Shown: positions 35,890 to 44,500 of the stretch, piece after piece
Layout of the letters: the number at the start of each line of letters is the position of its first letter
Numbering within the stretch: the stretch's first letter is position 1
DNA from: Marinomonas polaris DSM 16579
Lineage (GTDB): Bacteria; Pseudomonadota; Gammaproteobacteria; Pseudomonadales; Marinomonadaceae
NCBI RefSeq assembly: GCF_900129155.1
Contig: NZ_FQVF01000006.1
Location: forward strand, 234,281 to 298,280
Length of the DNA stretch: 64,000 nucleotides
Direction of reading: 5' to 3'
Notes under the pieces: model-generated
Database searches by the model: none
What the model was told of the DNA's origin: nothing
The model's input: only the letters and a program-made list of their open reading frames with translations
Position numbers and translations under genes: made by a program

Positions 35890-36714
35890 ATGACGCAGTT
35901 GGCTTTAAGTGATCTCATTGGTAAACAAGTACTTGGCGTAGCCGGCACTTACGGCTCCCAAGATAACGAAATGGATGTTTATATCTGCGGTGTAAACATT
36001 CTGACAGACACGTCATTGGAGCTTTTCTTTCCCAATGGTCATCAACTCAAGTCCAATCAAAAAGTCACCATACATCTAGACAATCGTACCGGCGTATCGG
36101 AATACGACGCAGATTTAAAAGTATACCGTTCGTCATTCAAAGGCATAGTTACATCAACAACGGGTAAAAAAGCACAAGTAAATGCCCTTGAGTACGAAGT
36201 TTACTATGGCGCTAGCATTGCTAAATCTTTCCAAGCGAATGACTATGAACACCCAAGCGATAGTCGCCCTGCTATCGATCTACCACACAGCCCGCTTACT
36301 GTCGCGCCCGAGATTGACGACAGTGAAAACGACAATAAAATTGGCGTTTTGATGACTTATGCCAAACAGCAACCACATTCCACTGTTATGGCGTTCTTAT
36401 CCTCTGTTGACGATGATATTTTCTTTATTACCTTCCCGAGCACATTTAAGGCTAAGCTGTTAAGTCGCAACAATCAGTGTTACTTTGCTATCGATGGTCG
36501 TGCTACCTTTACTTTTGAAGAAGCTATCGAATGGAATTACAGCATCATCAAAAGTGATGTTTATGAAATCCCCAAAAGCAACCCAGTTTTCCAACAAATT
36601 CAAGAACTCTTTATCCAGAAAAATCCTTGGGAAATGGGTTTCTTTAGCCACCCAGAAGTAACTATGTATCACCTAAAAGCCACAAAAGTCGTCTGCCCAA
36701 AGCAAAGCGTTTAA
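35890..36714 (+). CDS. Conserved protein with possible PilZ-like N-terminus and FMN-binding split-barrel-like C-terminus
   Basis: The ATG at 35890 (MTQLALSDLIGKQVLGVAGTYG) follows AAGGAAAA; a TTG 24 bp upstream is less likely. The 274-residue protein has no signal peptide. Residues 1-115 look like a beta-rich domain, possibly PilZ-like. Residues 150-270 resemble the pyridoxamine-phosphate-oxidase-like split barrel: AFLSSVDDDIFFITFPSTFKAK, CYFAIDGRATF, then a long helix and YHLKATKVVCP at the end. Both assignments are by eye and tentative. It is 41 bp from the GFA gene and may be co-transcribed with it. Confidence 0.6.
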   Translation: MTQLALSDLIGKQVLGVAGTYGSQDNEMDVYICGVNILTDTSLELFFPNGHQLKSNQKVTIHLDNRTGVSEYDADLKVYRSSFKGIVTSTTGKKAQVNALEYEVYYGASIAKSFQANDYEHPSDSRPAIDLPHSPLTVAPEIDDSENDNKIGVLMTYAKQQPHSTVMAFLSSVDDDIFFITFPSTFKAKLLSRNNQCYFAIDGRATFTFEEAIEWNYSIIKSDVYEIPKSNPVFQQIQELFIQKNPWEMGFFSHPEVTMYHLKATKVVCPKQSV

Positions 36715-36755
36715 CTGAAAAACTGGTAAGGCCAACCTCAATTAAGGAGAAAAAC

Positions 36756-37157
36756 ATGTTATCGGGAAGCTGTTTATGTAATGGCGTGCAATACGAAATA
36801 AAAGGTGAATTGGGCGACATCATGCAGTGTCATTGTCAAAAATGTCGTAAAGCCAACGGCTCTGCTTTTGCTACCAATGCAGCTATTCCAACAACCGCCT
36901 TCGCCTTGTTAAAAGGCAAAGAACTACTGGCTGAATACGAATCTACACCTGGTGTTTTCCGTGTCTTTTGCAAACAATGCGCATCACCACTTTATAGCCG
37001 ACGCCCACACATGCCAGAGCTACTTCGTCTTCGCATTGGCACACTCGACACAAAAATAGAAGGCAAACCGTCTTCACATATCTTTGTTGGTTCAAAAGCC
37101 GAATGGCATGAAATCTGCGATGATATCCCGCAATACGAAGAACGCCCTGTTGTGTAG
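36756..37157 (+). CDS. GFA family zinc-binding protein (Mss4-like fold), copy 1
   Basis: A 133-residue protein with the GFA/CENP-V motif set: CLCNG (C6, C8), CHCQKC (C25, C27, C30) and FCKQCASPLY (C72, C75), which bind zinc. Some members were described as glutathione-dependent formaldehyde-activating enzymes, but activity for most is unproven. A paralogue with cysteines at identical positions is encoded at 60.0-60.35 kb. AAGGAGA precedes the ATG. It follows the split-barrel-like gene and a hairpin lies downstream. Confidence 0.88.
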   Translation: MLSGSCLCNGVQYEIKGELGDIMQCHCQKCRKANGSAFATNAAIPTTAFALLKGKELLAEYESTPGVFRVFCKQCASPLYSRRPHMPELLRLRIGTLDTKIEGKPSSHIFVGSKAEWHEICDDIPQYEERPVV

Positions 37158-37180
37158 CTTCTAGCAGAGAAAAATAAATA

Positions 37181-37208
37181 AAGATTAGGGGCAATATCCC
37201 CTAATCTT
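37181..37208. terminator. Hairpin downstream of GFA gene copy 1
   Basis: A perfect 11-bp stem (37181-37191 with 37198-37208), core AGATTAGGGG. The T run on the right is weak, so termination is probable but not certain. Confidence 0.55.
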
Positions 37209-37444
37209 ATTGCATATTAAATTGCTAAAGATTCTCTTGAGATAAACAATACTAACTAACAAACCAGTCGCTCTTGCAGTAACAGTAAAGACACGAGATC
37301 GAGAGTTAAAAACCATGATCTATTGTCAAAGCAGCAAATCGTTAATACCATAAGCTAATACATTGAGTTGACTGATAATTTTATATTATTTATTCATCAC
37401 AACCATGAACTATGATTTCATCCATCTAATGAGTACTTATAGGT

Positions 37445-37933
37445 ATGTCTAACGACCAGCACGAAGATACCCCCGCCCTTAATTTAGAATACTATGTTCC
37501 TGCCCTTGTTACTTTTTTGGCAAATAAACTATCAAGCGGTGCATCTTCTATTTATCGGGAATTTTTTGGTATAGGCATTGTAGAATGGAGATTACTTGCA
37601 TTACTTGCTGTTGAGAATGGCATATCAGCTAATCGTATGTGCCAAGTTATTGGTTTAGACAAGTCTGGCGTAAGTCGATCTCTAAAACTTCTAGAACAAG
37701 AACAATACGTTTACTCTAGCCTTGACCCCGAAGACGCTCGTCGACTTATCATCTGGATGACCAGCAAAGGAAGAGCTCTGCACGATAAAGTTTTCGAAGT
37801 TGCCATTGCTCGTGAAAAACTCTTACTACAAGGCTTTACAAAAAAAGAGATTGATACCTTAGTAAAGTTCCTAAACCGCTTAAATGATAGCGTTAATACA
37901 GTAAATAATTTCCGCCCTAACATCCCAAAATAA
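37445..37933 (+). CDS. MarR family transcriptional regulator
   Basis: A 162-residue regulator with the MarR winged helix: IVEWRLLALLAVENGISANRMCQVIGLDKSGVSRSLKLLEQEQYVYSS, followed by the wing DPEDARRLIIWMTSKGRAL. Dimerisation helices flank it. It lies upstream of, and in the same direction as, the VanB/VanA-type genes, separated by 236 bp that contain a perfect palindrome and a strong promoter. It is therefore likely to control that operon in response to an aromatic ligand; this is inferred. AGG lies only one base before the ATG, so the start is less certain. Confidence 0.88.
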   Translation: MSNDQHEDTPALNLEYYVPALVTFLANKLSSGASSIYREFFGIGIVEWRLLALLAVENGISANRMCQVIGLDKSGVSRSLKLLEQEQYVYSSLDPEDARRLIIWMTSKGRALHDKVFEVAIAREKLLLQGFTKKEIDTLVKFLNRLNDSVNTVNNFRPNIPK

Positions 37934-38076
37934 TCGCCTCAATACTCCCCTCACTTCACCCAAACTCAACTTATTAAAGACGTTATAGATGAATGATTTA
38001 GATAACGTCTGCCGTCTAAAAAAATAAATCTATAACAATCCACTCATTATTTCATGATAAAACCCGGCCAAAAAAG

Positions 38077-38090
38077 GTTGCTATAGCAAC
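38077..38090. promoter_or_regulatory. Perfect palindrome, probable MarR operator
   Basis: GTTGCTATAGCAAC is a perfect 14-bp palindrome ending 9 bp before the -35 element of the Rieske oxygenase operon promoter. Size and position suit a MarR dimer site. The neighbouring marR gene makes it the best candidate regulator. Confidence 0.6.
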
Positions 38091-38099
38091 TTTATTTGG

Positions 38100-38129
38100 T
38101 TGACATCACAACTATATTACCGTTATAAA
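38100..38129 (+). promoter_or_regulatory. Sigma-70 promoter of the VanB/VanA-type operon
   Basis: A consensus TTGACA at 38100-38105 is followed after 17-18 bp by TTATAA/TATAAA at 38123-38129. The first start codon is at 38170, giving a short leader with an AAGG ribosome site. Confidence 0.65.
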
Positions 38130-38169
38130 CATAGCAAGAGCCAACTAAAAATAACTAAGGCAGCTTGAA

Positions 38170-39114
38170 ATGATTGACGTTCTTATTAAGAAAAAAAATA
38201 TTGAGGCTAACGGTATCGTTAGTTTTGAACTTACGAATGTAGACGATAAAAAACTTCCTGAAGCCGCTCCTGGCGCTCATATAGACGTGCTAGTTAGTCG
38301 CGACATCACTCGACAATACTCCATCTACAATGATTCAAAAAAAACAAATAGCTATAAAATCGCGGTTTTAAAAGATCCAAACTCCCGTGGTGGCTCAAAA
38401 GCTTTACACGAAAACATAAAGGAAGGAGATGTGATTAGCATTTCGGAACCTAGAAACCTTTTCGAGCTAAATTACGACGCTCCATCTTATATTTTAGTTG
38501 CAGGAGGAATTGGAATCACTCCAATTCTATCCATGGCGGAAGACTTACAGTTTCAAAATCGTTCTTTTTCTTTACATTATTTCACTCGCAGCCGCGATAG
38601 AACCGCTTTTTATCAACAAATAATTTCAGGCGACTTTGCAGATAAGAGCACGTTTTATTTCGATGGCGATGAAACGAAATCTTTTCGCCAAGCGCTACTC
38701 GATGCCAATAACCAAACTCACCTCTATGTATGTGGACCAAATGGTTTTATGGATTTTGTTTTTTCTGCTGCTAAAGAAACAGGTTGGTTAGAAGCAAGAT
38801 TACATAAAGAACATTTCACTGCGGTACCAACTGAAAACGCAGCAAATCAAGCGTTTGAAGTTGAGATTGCGAGTTCTGGCGCACGCTTTCACATTCCTGA
38901 GAATAGCTCAGTTTTTGAAGTGTTAGACGACGCTGGTATCGAAATTAATGTGTCCTGCGAACAAGGCATATGTGGCTCCTGCCTAACAAGAGTCATATCA
39001 GGCACACCGGACCATAGGGATCAATTTTTATCCAGCGAAGAACACGCTAAGAACGATAAATTTACCCCTTGTTGTTCAAGGTCACTAACCAAAACTCTGG
39101 TGCTCGATCTTTAG
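38170..39114 (+). CDS. PDR/VanB family oxidoreductase (Rieske oxygenase reductase)
   Basis: A 314-residue three-domain reductase. An N-terminal flavin-binding barrel contains RQYSIYND, a central NAD-binding domain contains ILVAGGIGITPILSMAE and YVCGPNGFMDFV, and a C-terminal plant-type [2Fe-2S] ferredoxin domain has ligands C263, C268, C271 (SCEQGICGSC) and C301. It passes electrons from NAD(P)H to the oxygenase encoded next. Domain order is that of vanillate demethylase reductase VanB. Here the reductase gene precedes the oxygenase gene. Confidence 0.92.
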   Translation: MIDVLIKKKNIEANGIVSFELTNVDDKKLPEAAPGAHIDVLVSRDITRQYSIYNDSKKTNSYKIAVLKDPNSRGGSKALHENIKEGDVISISEPRNLFELNYDAPSYILVAGGIGITPILSMAEDLQFQNRSFSLHYFTRSRDRTAFYQQIISGDFADKSTFYFDGDETKSFRQALLDANNQTHLYVCGPNGFMDFVFSAAKETGWLEARLHKEHFTAVPTENAANQAFEVEIASSGARFHIPENSSVFEVLDDAGIEINVSCEQGICGSCLTRVISGTPDHRDQFLSSEEHAKNDKFTPCCSRSLTKTLVLDL

Positions 39115-39159
39115 TGCCATATCAAAGCAAGTCAAAACAAATATAAGAAGGAGAGTTTT

Positions 39160-40230
39160 ATGAGTGTTCAACATATGAGCGCAGCTGAACTAATCAATAC
39201 TGACGTCGAAAAAAAGTCCTTATTTCCACTCAATATGTGGTACGTGGCTGCTTTGAGTTCTGAATTGAAAGATAAGCCCTTAGCTCGCACAATCCTCAAT
39301 CATCAAATTGTTTTTTTCCGTACTTCAGATGGAGAGGTCTCCGCGCTTGAGGATAGATGCTGTCACCGCGCTTTGCCTTTGTCACTTGGCACGATTGAAA
39401 ATAACGGCATTCGTTGTGGCTACCACGGGTTGCTATTTAATGGCGACGGTAAGTGCATTGAGGTTCCGGGCCAAGGCAAAGTTCCACGCAAAGCCTTAGT
39501 ATCGACTTATTCGATTTGCGAACAAAACCATCTTATTTGGATCTGGTTTGGGGATGAAAACACACAAGAACCAACCTGTACACCACCAGAATATCCAGTT
39601 CATAACAACCCAGAATATCTATTTGATGGCGATGTCTATCACTACGAAGCACCTTATCAGCTAATACACGACAACCTGTTAGATCTTAGCCATCTGGGAT
39701 ATGTTCACCTCTATACCATCGGCGGTAATGCAAAATTGCACATGACTGCAGAAACCAAAGTTGAAAGTGACGAAAAAATGGTTCGTGTTGTCCGTCATAT
39801 GCCCGATTCAGTTCCACCTCCAACTTACACCGCAGCCTATCCGTTCAAAGGAAAAATCGATCGCTGGCAAGAAATTCTCTTCAAAATATCTCATTTAGAA
39901 ATTTGGACGGGGGCAGTAGATGCGGGCTCAGACTCTCTAGATAACCCAAACCGCGATGGCTTCCACATGAAAGGTTTCCATGGGATCACGCCTGAAACAG
40001 AGACAACTTGTCACTATCTATGGACTATGTCGACCAACCCAAAACATGATCCAGAAGAGACTGCGAAAAAAGTCATTGAACAAACAAGACTGACTTTTGA
40101 TGAAGACAAAGTGGTCATTGAAGCGCAATACAAAAATATGCAGAACTTTAAAAATAGGACGATGTTAGACATACATGTTGACGTTGCCCCGAATCGAGCT
40201 CGCCGTATTATCGAATCACAACTGACTTAA
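39160..40230 (+). CDS. VanA-type Rieske oxygenase, alpha subunit
   Basis: A 356-residue oxygenase. The Rieske [2Fe-2S] ligands are C67, H69, C86 and H89 (RCCHRALPLSLG ... RCGYHG). The mononuclear iron site is seen in DNLLDLSHLGYVH (bridging D175, ligands H178 and H183). The architecture is that of vanillate O-demethylase and related aromatic demethylases or monooxygenases; the true substrate is unknown. AAGGAGAG precedes the ATG. It follows its reductase by 45 bp. Two hairpins separate it from the TRAP binding-protein gene. Confidence 0.9.
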   Translation: MSVQHMSAAELINTDVEKKSLFPLNMWYVAALSSELKDKPLARTILNHQIVFFRTSDGEVSALEDRCCHRALPLSLGTIENNGIRCGYHGLLFNGDGKCIEVPGQGKVPRKALVSTYSICEQNHLIWIWFGDENTQEPTCTPPEYPVHNNPEYLFDGDVYHYEAPYQLIHDNLLDLSHLGYVHLYTIGGNAKLHMTAETKVESDEKMVRVVRHMPDSVPPPTYTAAYPFKGKIDRWQEILFKISHLEIWTGAVDAGSDSLDNPNRDGFHMKGFHGITPETETTCHYLWTMSTNPKHDPEETAKKVIEQTRLTFDEDKVVIEAQYKNMQNFKNRTMLDIHVDVAPNRARRIIESQLT

Positions 40231-40288
40231 ACCATTTCGCTTTAAGCTAATTCATAGTGGCACTGCTATGAATGCCCAACACATTAAA

Positions 40289-40315
40289 AAAGACTAAGAG
40301 TGCTGCTTAGTCTTT
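40289..40315 (+). terminator. Hairpin between the oxygenase and TRAP binding-protein genes
   Basis: A perfect 10-bp stem (40289-40298 with 40306-40315), core AAAGACTAAG, is followed by a short T-rich stretch. A second hairpin with 7-bp arms (40251-40257 with 40266-40272) precedes it. These may reduce read-through into dctP or stabilise the upstream mRNA. Confidence 0.55.
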
Positions 40316-40367
40316 GTAATTAGAAAAAATGTAAGACCACTAAAACAATAATAAAGAGGTAATAAAC

Positions 40368-41393
40368 ATGAAAAACAAACTAATAATTTCGACTCTCTGC
40401 TTAAGCAGTCTGTGGACAACTTTAGCATTTTCACAAACCTACACATTACGTCTAGCTCACTTCTGGCCAGCTAACTCAAGTGTTGGCAATGTAATACAAG
40501 ACTGGGCTGACTCAATCGAAAATGACTCAAATAAACAGTTAAAAATTGAAATATACCCAAGTCAAACTCTTGCTAAAGCAGCACAAAGCTATGCATCAAC
40601 AGTAAATGGTATAGCAGATATCACAGTTACCGCTCAAGGCTACATGGCTGGAAGATTTCCACTTACACAAGTAGTCGAACTGCCAGGCTTGATTACCACT
40701 GCTGAAAACTCAAGCTGCGCTATTCAAAAGCTTTATGACAATAAACTTATTTCAAGTGAATACACGGATACCCATCCTTTATTCCTATTTGTTCATGGGC
40801 CTGGACATCTTCACACCAGTGAAAAGCAAATTCTCGAACCAAGTGACTTAGAAGGAATGCGCATACGCCGAGCAACAACTGTTGTAGCAGACTTACTCAG
40901 TTCAATGAACGCAAATCCAGTTGGTATGCCAGCCCCTGATACCTACCAGTCCGCACAGCGTGGGGTTATCCAAGGCGTCGCCTTTCCATGGCAAGCAATG
41001 AAAGATTTCCGTCTAAATGAACTGTTAACACATCATACAGAAATAGGTCTTTACACTCTTTCATTTATAACAACAATGAACAAGCGTGCCTACAATAACC
41101 TGCCTGATAATCTTAAGAAAATCATGGATAAACATAGTGGCGAACATTGGTCACGAGTCATGGGGAAAGCACTAGACAATCTAGACGCTGCCGGCCGAAA
41201 AGAAGCTCTTGAAGCTGGCCATACTATTGAAATAATTAGCAATGTTAATACCAATCCGGTATGGGGACCAATTACCAAAAAAGTCATAGCATCTTATATT
41301 AGTGATATGAAAAATCAGTCTAAAAAGGCAGAAAATATTTATCAAAAAGCCTTAGAATATTCAGCTGAGTGCTCTACTAACATAGAGTCATAA
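40368..41393 (+). CDS. dctP: TRAP transporter solute-binding protein, DctP family (orphan)
   Basis: A 341-residue periplasmic protein with a signal peptide (MKNKLIISTLCLSSLWTTLAFSQ). The DctP pattern follows: LRLAHFWPANSSVGNVIQDWADSIE, an Arg-containing GMRIRRATTVVADLLSSMNANPVGMPAPDTYQ and QGVAFPWQAMKDFRLNE. DctP proteins deliver organic acids to DctQ/DctM membrane subunits. Neither subunit is encoded nearby, so it must use a distant TRAP system or act otherwise. Its place after an aromatic oxygenase suggests uptake of that enzyme's aromatic or carboxylate substrate. AGAGG precedes the ATG. Confidence 0.88.
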   Translation: MKNKLIISTLCLSSLWTTLAFSQTYTLRLAHFWPANSSVGNVIQDWADSIENDSNKQLKIEIYPSQTLAKAAQSYASTVNGIADITVTAQGYMAGRFPLTQVVELPGLITTAENSSCAIQKLYDNKLISSEYTDTHPLFLFVHGPGHLHTSEKQILEPSDLEGMRIRRATTVVADLLSSMNANPVGMPAPDTYQSAQRGVIQGVAFPWQAMKDFRLNELLTHHTEIGLYTLSFITTMNKRAYNNLPDNLKKIMDKHSGEHWSRVMGKALDNLDAAGRKEALEAGHTIEIISNVNTNPVWGPITKKVIASYISDMKNQSKKAENIYQKALEYSAECSTNIES

Positions 41394-41439
41394 AGCACAG
41401 AGTATTAAAAAAGCGACACTAGAATTTGCTAACAAAAAT

Positions 41440-41470
41440 AAAAGGGAAGTCGACGCAAGACTTCCCTTTT
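41440..41470. terminator. Bidirectional terminator between dctP and the cyclic glucan synthase gene
   Basis: A perfect 12-bp stem (41440-41451 with 41459-41470), core AAAAGGGAAGTC, with a T run on the right and an A-rich left flank. Confidence 0.87.
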
Positions 41471-41511
41471 TGTAAGGCTGAAAATATAACTACCTGCTCT
41501 ATTTATTAAAA

Positions 41512-44500
41512 TTACAAATATGAAATATTCAACTTATGTGTTCCACCATCCAGTGGTACGCGCACAATGTTGTTGGTGATTTGAATATCCATGCCATCCA
41601 CCACAGCTCTGATTCCACTTCGTACTAAAGAGTCCTCTATCGGGTCTTCAGTTTTTGAAGAATGAGCGCGATCAGCCGATTGCTCGATGGTAATAAAGTA
41701 CTCGGTCTCGTCCACTTTTACGGTGGCCTCAAACCCCGGCCACTCTGAGGGAATACAAGGCTGAATCGTCAGTTCTTTGCCTTCTCGATGAATGCCAAGA
41801 ATACCTTCCATTCCTGCACGGTACATCCAACCTGCTGAGCCTGTGTACCAAGTCCAACCACCACGGCCTGTGTGAGGCGCAACCGAATACACATCCGCAG
41901 CGACCACATAAGGTTCGACTTTATAACGCTCGGTGTCTTTCGCATTCAAGGCATGATTAATCGGATTGAGCAAACTAAACAAGTCACTGGCTTTGTTGCC
42001 ATCCCCCAATTTGGTGTAGGCCAAAATCGCCCACATAGCCGCATGACTATATTGCCCGCCGTTTTCCCGTAAACCCGGTGGATAGCCTTTGATATAACCC
42101 GGATCATGACTGGTTTTATCAAATGGCGGTGTAAACAATAACGCCAGTTTTGACTCGGGTTGAATCAGATATTGCTCGACTGACTCCATGGCTTTCGCGG
42201 CGCGTTCTGGTTCGCCCGCTTCAGACAATACCGCCCAAGATTGCACAATAGAATCAATTTGGCATTCGTCGTTGTCCTTAGACCCCAACCAACTGCCGTC
42301 GTCGAAGTTTGCCCGACGATACCAGTCACCGTCCCAAGCTTTTTCTTCAATGGCTTCTCTTACTTTACTGGCATGAGTTACCCAGTTTTGTACTCGTTCG
42401 TCTTCATCACGAATTTGCGCCATGGGCGAGAATAAATTGATGGTACGAATGAGTAACCAGCCTAACCAAACACTTTCCCCTTGGCCGCCTTCCCCGACAC
42501 GGTTCATGCCATCGTTCCAGTCGCCCGTGCCCATTAATGGCAGGCCATTTTCGCCCGTCAGTTCAAGACATTGATCCAAACCGCGAGCACAATGCTCAAA
42601 CAAGGTGGCAGACTCGTCCGATTCCACAGGATGAAAATACGCGTCATGCTGATCCGCCGCCAATGGCGGCCCTTCGATAAAGGCAATTTTCTCGTCCAAA
42701 ATAGACACATCACCCGAGGTTTCAATGTAGGTCGCCGTGGCATACGCTAGCCAAACTCTATCGTCGGAAATATGCGTACGCACGCCCTGTCCGGTATGTG
42801 GTAACCACCAATGCTGCACATCGCCCTCGACAAACTGGCGACTCGCCGCACGCAAAATATGCGCTCTGGTCATATCGGGTCGGCGGAATGTCATCGACAT
42901 GCCGTCCTGTAATTGATCTCGAAAACCATACGCGCCGCTGGCTTGATAAAACGCTGAGCGCGCCCACATACGACACGCCACTGTCTGATAAATCAGCCAA
43001 CCATTGAGCATGATATCCATTGCTCGATCTGGCGTTTTCACCTGAACCGCGCCTAATAAGGTATCCCAGTGCTGTGTTACATCACCCAGCACTTGATCCA
43101 AATCCGCATGGCGATATTGCTCGATCAAATCACGAGCGTCTTCGACCGAAGCACATTGCCCCAGCAAGATCACCACTTCCACCGATTCATCCGGTTCAAG
43201 CTCTACGATAGATTGTTGCGCGGTACAAGGGTCTTGCCCAGCGCCAATGCTGCCAGACAAAGATGAATCCCTGAGCAAGGCCGCTGGTGCATTCATACGA
43301 CCATTGCGCCCCAGAAACTCTGTTCGATCTGTCGTCCACGTCGATTGCATCCCGCCCATATCAGCAAAAGCAACGCGTCCCGGAAACGATATATTCCAGC
43401 GATTACAGACGAACAAGGCGTTTGAACCAGCAGAATCCAAATCCGTGGTAATAAATGGCGCAGACGTCCCACGAGCTGTACCTAACACCCATTCAGCGTA
43501 AGACGTAACAGAAAATCGACGACGTCGCCCCGTTTGGTTATGCAAGGTTAAGCGTGAGATTTTGATCGGATCTGCCAAAGGCACGTATTGCAATAGTGTC
43601 AGCGCCAAGCCATCCGCTTGATGTTCAAAGCAGCTATAACCACGGCCATGATGAGCAACAAATGCGCTTGGGTTGGCTTTGTTGTTCGCTTGATTAGCAG
43701 AACTAAGCGGCTGAGCTGTGGCGCCAAACAATTCCAAAGTGTCTTCATCGCGCACGTAAATCGCTTCGCCAGACGGATTAGAAACCGGATCATTACACCA
43801 AGGCGTTAGCTGGTTCTCGCGGCTGTTTTCCGCCCACGTATAACCACTGCCTTCGACCGACACATGAAAGCCAAAACTCGCATTGGCAATGACATTGATC
43901 CAAGGCGCAGGCGTCGAGGCGCCGTTTTCAAGAATCACCGTATATTCCCGACCATCTAAACCAAAACCACCCAAGCCATTGAAGAACTCTAGCCCTTGTT
44001 TCAGGGCTGCTAACTTGTCCCTGGCTGTTGAATTCTTTGCCTTGAATGGAATGACATTACCACCAGTCGATTCATTCATCGAACGAATCTTCGGCGGCCA
44101 AGTCGACGCTGGCGGCAAGCGATGAATATGTTTACCAATAGATCCTCGACGAGCAATAAGCACCACCCGAGCAACCGATTTCAGCAAATCACGAACCTGC
44201 ACATCCACCAAGTCTGCACGCAAAACATACACAGCGCCTTGCACATGATCACCGTTAGACTTATCGATTAGTCGAGGCCGTGATTGGCTACTTCGTACTG
44301 CGGTTTCAATGGCAATTTGCAAGTCTTGTAAATAAGAACACGCGTGCTCATTGATGATCACCAGATCCACTGCCAGACGCTTCATGCGCCAGTATTCATG
44401 GGCGCGCAATAATTGCTTCACTTGATCAATGTCTTCGACGTCATCAATGCGCAACAGCACAATAGGCAAATCACCACTAATCGAATGCGGCCAAAGCACA

